Positions 49,617-59,045 of a stretch of DNA of 64,000 nt are shown here, in pieces (position 1 is the stretch's first letter; every line of letters starts with the position of its first letter). The translations under genes were made by a program, and so were the position numbers. The DNA is from Sphaerisporangium dianthi (GTDB lineage: Bacteria > Actinomycetota > Actinomycetes > Streptosporangiales > Streptosporangiaceae): contig NZ_JBHSFP010000023.1 in NCBI RefSeq assembly GCF_042654065.1, positions 1 to 64,000 of the forward strand. The letters run 5' to 3'. The notes under the pieces were generated by a model, which ran no database searches, had not been told where the DNA came from, and worked only from the letters and a program-made list of their open reading frames with translations.

Positions 49617-52460
49617 GCGGAACGGGAGGGTGAGGACGGAGCGGTCGCCGACCCCGAGTGAGCTGGGGTAGGCGCCGATGGCGCTCCACACCTCGACCTT
49701 CACCCGTCCGTTGACGAGGTTGCCGAGCGTGCCGGTGGAGGAGGCGAGCCCGGCCGCCTGGGTGTAGTGCTCCCAGCCGGAGACGGGGTCGGTGGCGAAG
49801 TAGCGGTAGGTCTCGACGCGGTCGTAGGCGCCGTCGCCGGTGAGGTCGTACGAGACCCTTGCCTGGACGCCGTTGCCAACCGCCGCGGCGTCGAGGAACA
49901 GGTCGAACGCGGTGGCCGCGCCGGTGTGGGCCATGGTGAGGCCGCCGGCGGTGTAGACGAGCGGGTTGTGCGGGGTGCCGTCGTGGTTGGCGCCGCCCGC
50001 GGAGGCGACGACGTCGGACCCGGCCGTCCCGGCGGTCGCGCCGAGGCCGCCTCCGGCGAGCAGGTACCGCGTCGGGGTCCCCGGCGTCGGCGTCGGCGTG
50101 GGGCTGGGCGTGCGCGTGGGGGTGGCGCTGGGCGTGGGGGTCGGGGTGGGAGTGGGGCCGCCGCCCGCGCTGGTGGCGGTGGAACCGGCCGGCACGTCCA
50201 GCCGCCTGCCGTCGGAGAAGACCACCGTCCGCACGGAGGTTCCGAAGTTGTGGGCGACGTAGGTGCGCGTGCCGTTGAGGCTGAAGACGGCGGCCGTCGG
50301 GGTGTCGGCGGTGACCGCCGCGTCGACCGTGCCGAGCCTGGCCAGGTTGTAGATCCAGTGGTAGGCGTGCGCCTTGGAGTCGCCGGACTCCGGCTCGTAG
50401 GAGTTGCCGCCCGCGTCCCAGTCGGCCTTGGCCGCGGCGGGGTCGCCGAGCGCGCGGTACTGCCAGATGATGTCGCGCCACTCGACGGCGGGCCCGCCGT
50501 TCTCGGCCTGCATCTCGGCCAGTCCGGCCTTCACTTCGGCCGGGTAGAGCCCGTGGTAGAGGGAGCCTCCGGTGATCGGCAGGTAGTTGATCCCGTGGAT
50601 CTCCTCGGGGTTGCCCGTCCACCAGGTGGCGTGGGCGGCGCCGTCGCCCCAGATCATCCCGGCCGTGCCCGGGGCGAATCCGGAGGGGAACACCGCGTCG
50701 TCCACATCGAACCAGTACTGCGCGATGGTGGCGGCCTGCGTGGTGTACAGGTAGACGCCGAGGTCACGAAGGGCGGTGTCACCGGTGGCGGCGCCCAGCA
50801 GCAACGCCCCCGCGGCGAAGTTCATGGCCTCCGAGGAGGACTCCTCGTTGTTCCCGGCCGCGAAGCCCTGGTGGCCGGAGGCCCAGCCGTTGCCCGCGTA
50901 GGGGTCGAAGTTGCGCAGGAACGGGAAGCGCGTGTCGGCGCGGTCCCAGTTGTCGGCGTCCTTGGCCAGCAGCTTGGCCATGCCGCCCCACTGCCCGTCG
51001 GCGGCCCACGCCCGGTCGTAGCGCGCCACGGTGGCGGCGGCCATCAGGTAGTAGCCGTAGTGGAAGTGGTGGTCGTTGACCTCGGTGTCGCTGCCGTAGG
51101 AGGCCGGGTATCCGGTGAGGATGCCCCAGGCCGCGTCGTAGCGGAACTGCTCGCCGCCCACGGTGAACCAGCTCTGCAGCTTCGTCTTGAGCAGCCCCAG
51201 CAGCTTGTCTCGCGAGGCGGTGTCGCCGAGCTGGTCGGCGATGGGCACGATCTGCGCGAGCCGTCCGAGGGCCTTGCCGGTCCAGTAGGTGTCCCCGGCG
51301 CCCTTGTACGGGTCGGCGGCGTCGGCCTCCTGCCGGACGTAGGCGCCGAGCCGGGCCCGGTCGTAGGCGCCGAGGTCGGGCAGTGACGGCAGGACGCCGT
51401 GGAAGGTCTGCCGGGTGGTGAAGGACGCTCCTTCGCGCAGTTTCATCGTGCCGCGCGACGAGACGTAGGTGTAGGCGGTGAGCGAGTCGGAGGTGGCCTG
51501 CCACTGGTGCCGGTAGAGCGCCATGAGCGTGCCGGTCTGCGTGCCCTCCTTGGCGCTGGTGGCGGCGGTGTAGGTGGTCGTGAGCCGGGCGGCGGCCTCG
51601 TCGTACGACCAGCTCACCGTGGTTCCGGTGACGAACGAGTAGGCGTACTTGGCGAACAGGTCGAGGGCTCCCCGGGCGGGCAGGGCGGCGACGCTGAGGT
51701 AGTTCCTGCCGCCGAGGGCGACGGTGGCGGCCGTCCCGGAGATGGTCCAGTCGGTGCCGGTGGGCGCGAACAGGGCGTAGTCGTGGCCGTTCACCGTGGC
51801 GCCCAGCACGTTGCCGCGATCGGCCCAGATGGCCGGAGCGGCGACGAAGTCGACCCGCCCATCGCCGCCGCTCGGGGTGGCGTAGACGAACGGCAGCCCG
51901 TGGCCGATGGTGGCGCGCAGCGTGCGGGCTCCGTCGGACCAGTAGGGGGTGACCGTCCAGTCGGACCAGCCGTCGACCTGGGTCTTCGGCGCGTTGAGCC
52001 CGGTCACGCCGACGGTGAGATCGCGGGCGTGCGAGTAGTCGTACTGCGTAGCTCCGACGCCTGGCGAGGTGGGATGGCTGACCTCCAGCCCGCCGGCGAC
52101 GGCGTGGAAGGCCAGCGGGTGGGCGTACATGTTCTCGGAGTACGGGTTGCCGGCGTAGCGCTGGAACGCCAGGGATGACCACCAGTCGTTGGTGGGGACC
52201 TTCGCGGTGACCGCGGAGGTGATCTTGGGACTCACCGGCGCGCCGGTGCTGTCGGCCGGCCCGGAGGCCCCGGCGGGGAGATCGGTCGTGTAGCCACCGG
52301 CTCCCACGGAGACGGTGGCGGCGCCGGCGGGGGTGGCGGGCAGGGTGACGAGCAGTCCGGCGAGGAGGACGGCGGCGGCCGTTCCGGCGGACCACCGCCT
52401 CGAGCGGCGGTTCCGGGGGGTCGGATGATTCGCGTGCTTCGAGGGCAGGTCGCAGATCAT
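49614..52460 (-). CDS. Secreted endo-beta-1,3-glucanase, GH81, with C-terminal module
   Basis: 948 residues: signal peptide (AAAVLLAGLLVTLPATPAGAA), GH81 domain at about 60-760 with the VNDHHFHYGYYLM and GNNEESSSEAMNF active-site motifs (Asp and Glu catalysts), then a PT-rich linker and a ~150-residue C-terminal beta module (YLLAGGGLGATAGTAGSD... WEHYTQAAGLAS), probably sugar-binding. It cuts laminarin/fungal wall glucan. Two GAGAGCGCTCTC sites lie upstream. Confidence 0.94.
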   Translation of the reverse strand: MICDLPSKHANHPTPRNRRSRRWSAGTAAAVLLAGLLVTLPATPAGAATVSVGAGGYTTDLPAGASGPADSTGAPVSPKITSAVTAKVPTNDWWSSLAFQRYAGNPYSENMYAHPLAFHAVAGGLEVSHPTSPGVGATQYDYSHARDLTVGVTGLNAPKTQVDGWSDWTVTPYWSDGARTLRATIGHGLPFVYATPSGGDGRVDFVAAPAIWADRGNVLGATVNGHDYALFAPTGTDWTISGTAATVALGGRNYLSVAALPARGALDLFAKYAYSFVTGTTVSWSYDEAAARLTTTYTAATSAKEGTQTGTLMALYRHQWQATSDSLTAYTYVSSRGTMKLREGASFTTRQTFHGVLPSLPDLGAYDRARLGAYVRQEADAADPYKGAGDTYWTGKALGRLAQIVPIADQLGDTASRDKLLGLLKTKLQSWFTVGGEQFRYDAAWGILTGYPASYGSDTEVNDHHFHYGYYLMAAATVARYDRAWAADGQWGGMAKLLAKDADNWDRADTRFPFLRNFDPYAGNGWASGHQGFAAGNNEESSSEAMNFAAGALLLGAATGDTALRDLGVYLYTTQAATIAQYWFDVDDAVFPSGFAPGTAGMIWGDGAAHATWWTGNPEEIHGINYLPITGGSLYHGLYPAEVKAGLAEMQAENGGPAVEWRDIIWQYRALGDPAAAKADWDAGGNSYEPESGDSKAHAYHWIYNLARLGTVDAAVTADTPTAAVFSLNGTRTYVAHNFGTSVRTVVFSDGRRLDVPAGSTATSAGGGPTPTPTPTPSATPTRTPSPTPTPTPGTPTRYLLAGGGLGATAGTAGSDVVASAGGANHDGTPHNPLVYTAGGLTMAHTGAATAFDLFLDAAAVGNGVQARVSYDLTGDGAYDRVETYRYFATDPVSGWEHYTQAAGLASSTGTLGNLVNGRVKVEVWSAIGAYPSSLGVGDRSVLTLPFR

Positions 52461-52557
52461 GCGGAGAGACTTTCGTCGTTGGGGGGTGACGCGCCGCTGA
52501 CGCTAGATCGCCCTCACAATGGGTGTCAACAGCGAGAAAATGTTTCTCGAAGATTGT

Positions 52558-52569
52558 GAGAGCGCTCTC
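52558..52569. promoter_or_regulatory. LacI-family-like operator GAGAGCGCTCTC (proximal)
   Basis: A perfect 12-bp palindrome 98 nt upstream of the GH81 start; its AGCGCT centre matches LacI-family sugar operators. Confidence 0.65.
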
Positions 52570-52746
52570 TGTCGGACCCTCTGCCCATCTTCGCGAATGC
52601 GCGGCGCCGGAGACCCCATGACCAGGAACGACGGGCCACCGGCGGCGAACGCACAGCCCTCTCCATGGGCGGACGAAGGACGATGGAGACGACCGGCCGT
52701 TCTGAAAGTGTCGCGCCGTGGACGCGCCTCCCGAGCGATATCGTCA

Positions 52747-52758
52747 GAGAGCGCTCTC
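52747..52758. promoter_or_regulatory. LacI-family-like operator GAGAGCGCTCTC (distal)
   Basis: A second exact copy, 189 bp from the first (centre to centre), in the same 364-bp gap 52461-52824. Paired sites suggest DNA looping or dual control. No gene is supported in the gap. Confidence 0.6.
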
Positions 52759-52824
52759 ATTACGATCAATTACGATCATTTGAAACGTCGCCCGAATACA
52801 GGGCCGGGCCGGCAAGGCGTACGG

Positions 52825-54042
52825 TCAGCTCTCTCGGCCGAGGGATCCGGGGATGCGGTCGAGGACGCTGTACGGCACGAGCCCGTAAGCGTAGAAGTCG
52901 ACCGCGTCGCCGCCCGCGGCGCGCACCGCGCGGACCTTCGCGGCCAGCCGCTCCTCCGAGTCGGTGTCCGGCCTGCCCGGGCGCAGCACGACGCGCAGCT
53001 CCCTGTCGTTGCCGACCGAGCGGCGGTAGGCCCCGACGTCGTCGGCCACCCGCGCGGCGTCCCGCGCGTAGGCGAGGACCCCGAAGGAGGGGACCAGGTC
53101 TCCGAGGGCCACCAGGTCGACCCCGAGCTGCCAGGCGTCGTGCGCCGCGAGCCCGGCGGGCGGCAGCCCGTCGGCGTACCCCTTGCGATGGCCGGTGCCG
53201 TCCAGGAAGGTCAGCCTGGACCCTTCGGCGGCCACCGCCGAGGACACCTCGCTGACCAGCGAGGTCACCGTCTCTGACCGGGCGCGAGCGTACGCGACCA
53301 CGTCCGGGCCCGCGTACGCCGTGAGCGCGGCCCGCGTCACCTCGCCCTGCGCGGGCGGGTCGCCGTCGAGCACCCCGCCGACGATGCGGGCGCACTCTTC
53401 GCGCGCGACCTCCGCCTTGACGCCGAGGTCGGTCGCCCGGCGCATGCACCACGGGCAGAAGCACAAGGAGAACAGGAACTCGTCCATCGGACCGAGCGGG
53501 ACGAAACACCTCTCTTGCTGATGCCCCTGCGCGAACCCCCCGAAGTGCAGCGACTCGGCGACCACGCTGTCCACGCCCTGCCGCGCCACCGACCGGGCCA
53601 GCGCGACGGCGTACAGCCGCACGTCCGGGTGGGCCGGGCACAGCGCCGCGGGGAAGCCCCGCCCGCCGAAGCAGTCGTGCACGGTGACGTCGGGGTTGGC
53701 CAGGCCGAGGGTGAGGTCGTGCAGGAACACGGCCCAGCCGTGCAGGGCCATGCCCCGCTCGGCCGTGGCCGCGCGCAGCGCCGCTACCGGCTCGCTCTCG
53801 GCCCCCGGCTGCACGGGCGGCGCGAGCCGCAGGCCGGTGAACAGGTCGGCGTGCGGCGGGAAGTGCACGCCGTCGGAGCGGACGGTCACCCGTGAGGCGC
53901 CGTGCGGGGTGACGTCGCGGGCCCCGTGGTAGGCCGCGGCGACCGTCACCTCGCGCACGCCGTACCCGGCGATGCGGTCGAGGACCTGCTCGGCGCCCTC
54001 GTCGCGCACGTCCTCGACGTAGACGTAAACCGAACCGTGCAC
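52825..54042 (-). CDS. Conserved-looking hypothetical protein, probable TIM-barrel
   Basis: 405 residues, no signal peptide or membrane helix. MHGSVYVYVEDVRDEGAEQVLDRI and VREVTVAAAYHGARDVTPH at the start resemble barrel strands of hydrolase-like proteins. A CFCPWCMRRA cysteine cluster lies near residue 190 and AESLHFGGFAQGHQQERCF before it. I do not recognise a family. It may act on a sugar, as glucan enzymes flank it, but that is only context. Confidence 0.78.
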   Translation of the reverse strand: MHGSVYVYVEDVRDEGAEQVLDRIAGYGVREVTVAAAYHGARDVTPHGASRVTVRSDGVHFPPHADLFTGLRLAPPVQPGAESEPVAALRAATAERGMALHGWAVFLHDLTLGLANPDVTVHDCFGGRGFPAALCPAHPDVRLYAVALARSVARQGVDSVVAESLHFGGFAQGHQQERCFVPLGPMDEFLFSLCFCPWCMRRATDLGVKAEVAREECARIVGGVLDGDPPAQGEVTRAALTAYAGPDVVAYARARSETVTSLVSEVSSAVAAEGSRLTFLDGTGHRKGYADGLPPAGLAAHDAWQLGVDLVALGDLVPSFGVLAYARDAARVADDVGAYRRSVGNDRELRVVLRPGRPDTDSEERLAAKVRAVRAAGGDAVDFYAYGLVPYSVLDRIPGSLGRES

Positions 54043-54078
54043 CGCGCCGTGCCTTTCGACGAGCCCGCCGTGAATGAC

Positions 54079-57000
54079 CTATGTCCCACGCGACTTTATA
54101 TCCTTGCCGCAGGACGGGGACGGCTCCCTCGGCGGCCGGTCACCGAGCAGATCACGCGCGTGCTCGCGCGCCAGGTTCCATCCGGCCCAGTCGTCGGGAA
54201 TGCTCAGCCGCGACACCGACGACATCTGCGCCAGCAGGCAGTCACGGGCCGGCGAGGGCAGCCCGTCGATGGCGGGCACCGCGTCCGCGCTGAGGTCGGT
54301 GATGTAGCGGAAGTCGAGCTCCGAGAAGTCGCGGACGCGGAGCTGCGACTCGGCGACCCTCAGGTCGGGGTTCCAGATCGAGAAAACCAGCAGCGACAGG
54401 CCCGTCACCAGCACCGTCGTGCGCGGCAGCCAGCTCGCGTCGCGGCGGGCCAGCCGTAGGGCCCCCGCCACCAGCACCAGCGCGAACACCGCCGCCAGCC
54501 ACCAGATCGTCGCGCCGACCGACGCGCGCAGCGTGGACAGGCCGTAGGCGTCGATGTAGAGCCCGAGCCGGTGCAGCGCCGAGGCGAGGATCACCAGCGT
54601 CAGGCCGCACAGGAGGCCGAGCAGACCGGCCAGCACAAGGCGCTCGCGGCCCTGCGCGGCCACCACGGCCGTCGCCGCCGCCACCAGGCCGAGCACGAAG
54701 ACGCTGACCGTCACCAGCTCGAAGAACCCCGACCTGGCGTACTCCGCGTAGGTCAGCCCGGCGGTCTCCATCACCCTGCGGTTGCCCCCGAACAGCGTGC
54801 TGATCTGCACGGCCACGAAGGCGGCGAACAACAGGTCCACCGCCGCCAGCGGGATGGTCCACAGGGTGCGGCTCACCCGCCGGTGGGTCCGCCGGCCGGC
54901 CGGCTCGACCGCCGGGCGCAGCGCCACGAGGGTCGCGGCCCCGACCATCGCGGAGAACACCGCGAAGAGCACCAGGCGAACCGGCACGGAGGAGGCCCAC
55001 GCCGGAGCGGTGAACACATGCGAGACGAAGGAGGCGAAAACGGCGTCGGCCGAGGCGAACAGCACGCCGAACACCATGAGCAGCACCGCGGCGATGCCCA
55101 GGCCCGCGAGCAGCGGCGCCATGGTGCGCCGCCGGTCGACGGCCTTGAGCGGCGCGATGAGGAACCACGGCAGCGGGAAGACGGCGAGGACCATCGACAT
55201 CCCTCCCCGGATCACGCCCGCCCAGCTCCGGCCCGCGCCCGACACCGCCAGGGCGGCCAGGCCGAAGGCCGCGAGCAGCAGGGGGCCGACCAGCCACTCC
55301 GCGTCCCGGAACAGGGCGACCGACACCAGCGCGTACGCCAGCAGGCAGAAAGCGCCCGTCCAAGGGGTGACGCGGTGCCGCGCCACCGGGAGCACGGCGG
55401 CACCGGCGACGACGGCCACGAGCACGATGCCGAACCCGGCCCGGGCGAACGGCAGCGCGCCCGCCGCGAGCAGCCCGACCGCCGCCGCCACCGGCAGCAG
55501 CCACCGGGGTGTCGGAGGCAGGTCCGGCCGGGGCAGCAGAGGCGGCGGCACATAGTCCGGCGGTACGCCGCCGGGCGGCCACTGGTGCGCCCCGGGCGGC
55601 TGCCGGTACGCTCCCGGCGCCTGCGGGTGCCCCCCTGACGGCTGCTGGTACGTCCCGGGCGGGACGTGTCCGGGCGCCCGCGCGTCCGCCACGGGCGCCG
55701 CGTCCACAAGCGCCGCGTCCATCGGCGTCCCTTGTCCCCCCGCGAGGGTGCCGGCCCCCACGACGGCACCCGCCTCCTCGGCATCGGGCTCGTCCACGGC
55801 CCCCATCTCCCTGGCGGAGCTGGGCTCCCTGGCGGCAAGGGGCTCCTTGGCGGCATCCTGCTCCGCGAAGGCGCGCGAGCCCACGGTGGCGGAGAATTCC
55901 TCGGCGGCGCCGGGCCCTGTGGCGCGGGCGTCCGGAGCGATGGCCGCGGATCCTTCCTGGATCGCCACCGGCGCCGGCCACGGCTCGCCGGGCGGCTTCG
56001 GCCTGCGCGGCACGACGAGCACGGCTGGAGCGTCGGGAATGCCGGACACATCGGATCGGTCGGCCGCACCGGCGACCTCCCGTCCGTCTATGGGCGCCGC
56101 CGCGGCTTCCGCGATCTCAGGGGCGGCGGGCCCCGCGGATCCGGCGCCCGCGGCCGTCAAGGCGCCGGCCTCCTCCAGGCCGGCTCCCGCGGCTGCGGGA
56201 GTGCCTGCCTTCCCAGGGACGGCTCCCGCGGTCTTCGCGGGGCCGTCGCGCGTGTCACCGCTCGTCACGGCGGTGCTTTCGGGGAGGTCGGGCGGGTCCT
56301 CGTTCATGACCGTGGTCCTTCCGGGGAGGTCGACCACCATGCGGCAGCCGAAGGGGGTGTCGGCGACCCGCACCGAGCCGCCGTGCAGTTCGACGATCTC
56401 CTTGACGATGGCCAGGCCGAGGCCCGTGCCGCCCGCGTCGGCCGCCCGGGCGGTGTCCAGGCGGGAGAACCGCTCGAACACCCGGGGTCGCTCCGGCGCG
56501 GGGATCCCCGGCCCCTCGTCGGTGACGCTGAACCGCACCCCGGCTCCCTCCGCGCGGGCTTCGAGGCGGACCAGGCCAGCGACGGGGCTGTGCCGGACGG
56601 CGTTGTCCAGCAGGTTGGCCAGCACCTGGCCGAGCAGCGCCGGGTCGGCGTGGACGCCCAGCCCGGCGGGCACCCGGCTGGACAGCGACACCTCCTCGCG
56701 CGCGAGCCCGGCCTCCCGCACGGCCTGGGCGCACAGCGGACCCAGCTCGACGGGTTCGGGCTCGATGTGCCGCGCCCCGGAGTCCAGCCGCGACAGGTCC
56801 AGCAGCTGGGCCACCAGCCGCCCCAGGCGCTCGGTCTGGGTGAGCGCCGTGCTCAAAGTGGCGCGGTCGGGCGAGGAGACGCCGTCGACGAGGTTCTCCA
56901 GCACGGCCTGCAGGCCGGCGATGGGCGTGCGCAGCTCGTGGCTGACGTTGGCCACCAGCCGGCGGCGCTGACGGTCCACCTCGGCCAGATCGGCCGCCAT

Positions 57001-57303
57001 GGCGTTGAAGGCCCGCGCCAGCTCGCCCACCTCGTCGCGGGAGGTGGCCCGGACGCGCATGCCGTACCGCCCCTTGGCGATCGTCTGGGCGGCGGCGGCC
57101 ATCTCGCGCAGCGGCCGGGTCATCCCCCTGCCGACGAGCTGCACCGTGCCGAGGCTGAGGACGGCCGCGAGCCCCATGCGAACCCACGGGACGACCCCGA
57201 GGAAGCGGCCGTACTCGTTGAGCGCGAAGGCCGTGGCGACCGCGAGCAGGATGACCAGGCCGAGCTTGACCTTGATCCGGCCGAGGAAATCGAGCGGCCT
57301 CAT
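54079..57303 (-). CDS. Sensor histidine kinase fused in frame to a DUF4153/DUF4173-type membrane protein
   Basis: An uninterrupted frame of 1074 residues. Residues 1-330 are a complete sensor kinase: two membrane helices, HAMP, H-box VANVSHELRTPI (His122), N-box NLLDNAVRHS, and GPGIP/GGTGLGLAIV. Residues ~340-600 are a low-complexity Ala/Pro/Gly linker. Residues ~600-1000 carry many membrane helices of DUF4153/4173 type (RRTMAPLLAGLGIAA, ...). An internal ATG (Met333, DNA 56307) has GGAAGGA 8 nt upstream, so the second half may also be made alone. The start overlaps the response regulator stop by 4 nt. Confidence 0.82.
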   Translation of the reverse strand: MRPLDFLGRIKVKLGLVILLAVATAFALNEYGRFLGVVPWVRMGLAAVLSLGTVQLVGRGMTRPLREMAAAAQTIAKGRYGMRVRATSRDEVGELARAFNAMAADLAEVDRQRRRLVANVSHELRTPIAGLQAVLENLVDGVSSPDRATLSTALTQTERLGRLVAQLLDLSRLDSGARHIEPEPVELGPLCAQAVREAGLAREEVSLSSRVPAGLGVHADPALLGQVLANLLDNAVRHSPVAGLVRLEARAEGAGVRFSVTDEGPGIPAPERPRVFERFSRLDTARAADAGGTGLGLAIVKEIVELHGGSVRVADTPFGCRMVVDLPGRTTVMNEDPPDLPESTAVTSGDTRDGPAKTAGAVPGKAGTPAAAGAGLEEAGALTAAGAGSAGPAAPEIAEAAAAPIDGREVAGAADRSDVSGIPDAPAVLVVPRRPKPPGEPWPAPVAIQEGSAAIAPDARATGPGAAEEFSATVGSRAFAEQDAAKEPLAAREPSSAREMGAVDEPDAEEAGAVVGAGTLAGGQGTPMDAALVDAAPVADARAPGHVPPGTYQQPSGGHPQAPGAYRQPPGAHQWPPGGVPPDYVPPPLLPRPDLPPTPRWLLPVAAAVGLLAAGALPFARAGFGIVLVAVVAGAAVLPVARHRVTPWTGAFCLLAYALVSVALFRDAEWLVGPLLLAAFGLAALAVSGAGRSWAGVIRGGMSMVLAVFPLPWFLIAPLKAVDRRRTMAPLLAGLGIAAVLLMVFGVLFASADAVFASFVSHVFTAPAWASSVPVRLVLFAVFSAMVGAATLVALRPAVEPAGRRTHRRVSRTLWTIPLAAVDLLFAAFVAVQISTLFGGNRRVMETAGLTYAEYARSGFFELVTVSVFVLGLVAAATAVVAAQGRERLVLAGLLGLLCGLTLVILASALHRLGLYIDAYGLSTLRASVGATIWWLAAVFALVLVAGALRLARRDASWLPRTTVLVTGLSLLVFSIWNPDLRVAESQLRVRDFSELDFRYITDLSADAVPAIDGLPSPARDCLLAQMSSVSRLSIPDDWAGWNLAREHARDLLGDRPPREPSPSCGKDIKSRGT

Positions 57304-57983
57304 GGCTTGACCAGCGCGTAGCCGACGCCGTGGACGGTGCGGACGATGCCGGCGCCGAGCTTGCGGCGCAGCGCGCGCACATGGCTGTCCACCGTGCGGG
57401 TGGCCGCGGCCTCGGAGAAGCCCCAGATGTCCGACAGCAGCCGTTCCCGCTCGAAGACGTGGCCGGGACGCTCGGCGAGCCGCCTCAGCAGGTCGAACTC
57501 CGTACGCGTCAGCTGCGCCTCCACACCGCGCACGAAGACCCTGCGCTCGGCGGTGTTGATCTCCACGTCGCCGGCGCGGATCACCGTGTCCTCGTGGGCG
57601 AGCTGGGCGGCCCGCTCCACCCTGCGCAACAGGGCGTGGATCCTGGCCACCAGCTCGCGCATGCTGAACGGCTTGGTGAGGTAGTCGTCCGCGCCGACGC
57701 CGAGCCCGACGAGCAGGTCGGTCTCCTCGCCCAGCGCGGTCAGCATCAGCACCGGCACCGGCCGCGCGGCCTGCATCCGCCGGCACACCTCCAGGCCGTC
57801 GAGTCCGGGCAGCAGGCGGTCGAGCACCACCAGGTCCGGCTCGGCCTTCGCGTACGCCGCGAGCGCCTCCTCGCCGTCGCCCGCGACGCGGACGTCGAAG
57901 CCTTCGGCCATCAGCCTGTTTCGCACGGCCAGAGCGATGGTGCTGTCATCCTCGACCACGAGGATGCGTCGCTGGTCTGTCAC
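57300..57983 (-). CDS. OmpR-family response regulator
   Basis: 227 residues: receiver domain with RRILVVEDDST, phospho-Asp in LVVLDRLLPGLDG and YLTKPFSM, followed by a winged-helix output domain (LTRTEFDLLRRLAERPGHVFERERLLSDIW; TVDSHVRALRRKLG). GTG 57983 is preferred to a longer start. It pairs with the kinase downstream (4-nt overlap). Confidence 0.95.
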   Translation of the reverse strand: MTDQRRILVVEDDSTIALAVRNRLMAEGFDVRVAGDGEEALAAYAKAEPDLVVLDRLLPGLDGLEVCRRMQAARPVPVLMLTALGEETDLLVGLGVGADDYLTKPFSMRELVARIHALLRRVERAAQLAHEDTVIRAGDVEINTAERRVFVRGVEAQLTRTEFDLLRRLAERPGHVFERERLLSDIWGFSEAAATRTVDSHVRALRRKLGAGIVRTVHGVGYALVKP

Positions 57984-58063
57984 GCTGGGAAGCCTAGAAC
58001 CGACTCGTGCAGACAATCCGGCCTCATATGTGCAGATCTGATGCAGCCTGATTAGCTAGGCCC

Positions 58064-58990
58064 GTGACGAGATCTCTGGACGTCTCCGCATATCTGCGCC
58101 GCATCGGGCTGGACGGTCTCGGCGGTCCGCCGAGCGTCGAGTCGCTGGTGCGCCTGCACAGAGCGCACGTCGAGCGCGTGCCCTACGAGTACTTCCACAT
58201 CTGGCTGGAGCACCCGACGTCGGTCGAGCCGCTCGAGTCGGCCGGGCGCATCCTGAGCGGCAGAGGCGGTTACTGCTTCCACCTGAACGGAGCGTTCTCA
58301 CTGCTGCTCGCAAAGCTGGGATACCAGGTGAGCCGGCATGTGGGCGGGGTGCAGGGCTCGGCGGACGGTCCCGCGGGAGCCACGGGCAACCATCTGGCGC
58401 TCACCGTGTCCGGGTTGCCCGCGGAGCGGTGCCCGGACGGCGTGTGGTTCGTCGACGTCGGCCTCGGCGACGCCCTCCACGACCCGCTCCCGCTGGTCGA
58501 GGGCGTCCACCGGCAGGGGCCGTTCGAGTACCGCCTGCGTCCCTCGGAGGCCGAGCCGGGAGGCTGGCGGTTCGACCACGACCCGCGCGGCAGCTTCTTC
58601 GGCATGGACTTCCGCGCGGAGGCCGCGGAGATGTCGGCGTTCGCCGTCGAACACCACGAACTCTCGACCTCGCCGCAGTCGAGCTTCCGCAAGGTCATGT
58701 CGGTGCAGCGGCGCGACGTCGCGGGCATCGACTGCCTTCGCGGCCTGAGCCTGATCCGCATCGGCTCGGAGGAGGGCACGTCGGCCCTGTCGGGCCGGCG
58801 CGACTACTTCGAGGCGCTGGCCGACGTCTTCGGCCTGACCTTGGAGGAGGTCTCCGCCGAGCGCAAGGACGAGTTGTGGCGCCGGCTGAGCGACGCCAAC
58901 GAGAAGTGGCTCACGAGCACCGTGAGCACGGCGAGTTCCGCGAGCTCCGCGAGCTCCGCGTCTCGCGAGCCGGAGCACGCGGGCGGCTGA
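58064..58990 (+). CDS. Arylamine N-acetyltransferase
   Basis: 308 residues. The NAT triad is present: Cys71 in GRGGYCFHLN, His110 in NHLALTV and Asp131 in WFVDVGLGD. It transfers acetyl from CoA to arylamines or hydrazines; NAT-fold enzymes also close amide bonds in ansamycin pathways. The last 25 residues are Ser/Ala-rich low complexity (SSASSASSAS). GTG start; divergent from the two-component system. Confidence 0.93.
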   Translation: MTRSLDVSAYLRRIGLDGLGGPPSVESLVRLHRAHVERVPYEYFHIWLEHPTSVEPLESAGRILSGRGGYCFHLNGAFSLLLAKLGYQVSRHVGGVQGSADGPAGATGNHLALTVSGLPAERCPDGVWFVDVGLGDALHDPLPLVEGVHRQGPFEYRLRPSEAEPGGWRFDHDPRGSFFGMDFRAEAAEMSAFAVEHHELSTSPQSSFRKVMSVQRRDVAGIDCLRGLSLIRIGSEEGTSALSGRRDYFEALADVFGLTLEEVSAERKDELWRRLSDANEKWLTSTVSTASSASSASSASREPEHAGG

Positions 58991-58998
58991 CAGGGCGG

Positions 58999-59028
58999 CC
59001 GGTGGACCGGCGTTCGCCGGTCCACCGG
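58999..59028. terminator. 13-bp perfect hairpin between convergent genes
   Basis: CCGGTGGACCGGC and GCCGGTCCACCGG pair perfectly around GTTC. It lies between the NAT and CBM2 genes and can stop both. Confidence 0.85.
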
Positions 59029-59045
59029 GGTAGCGGGTCAGCGGG

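Noticed and set aside
57304..57786. N-terminal extension of the kinase-membrane fusion
   Set aside because: It overlaps the response regulator in another frame; ATG 57303 overlaps that gene's stop by 4 nt as expected for coupled genes.
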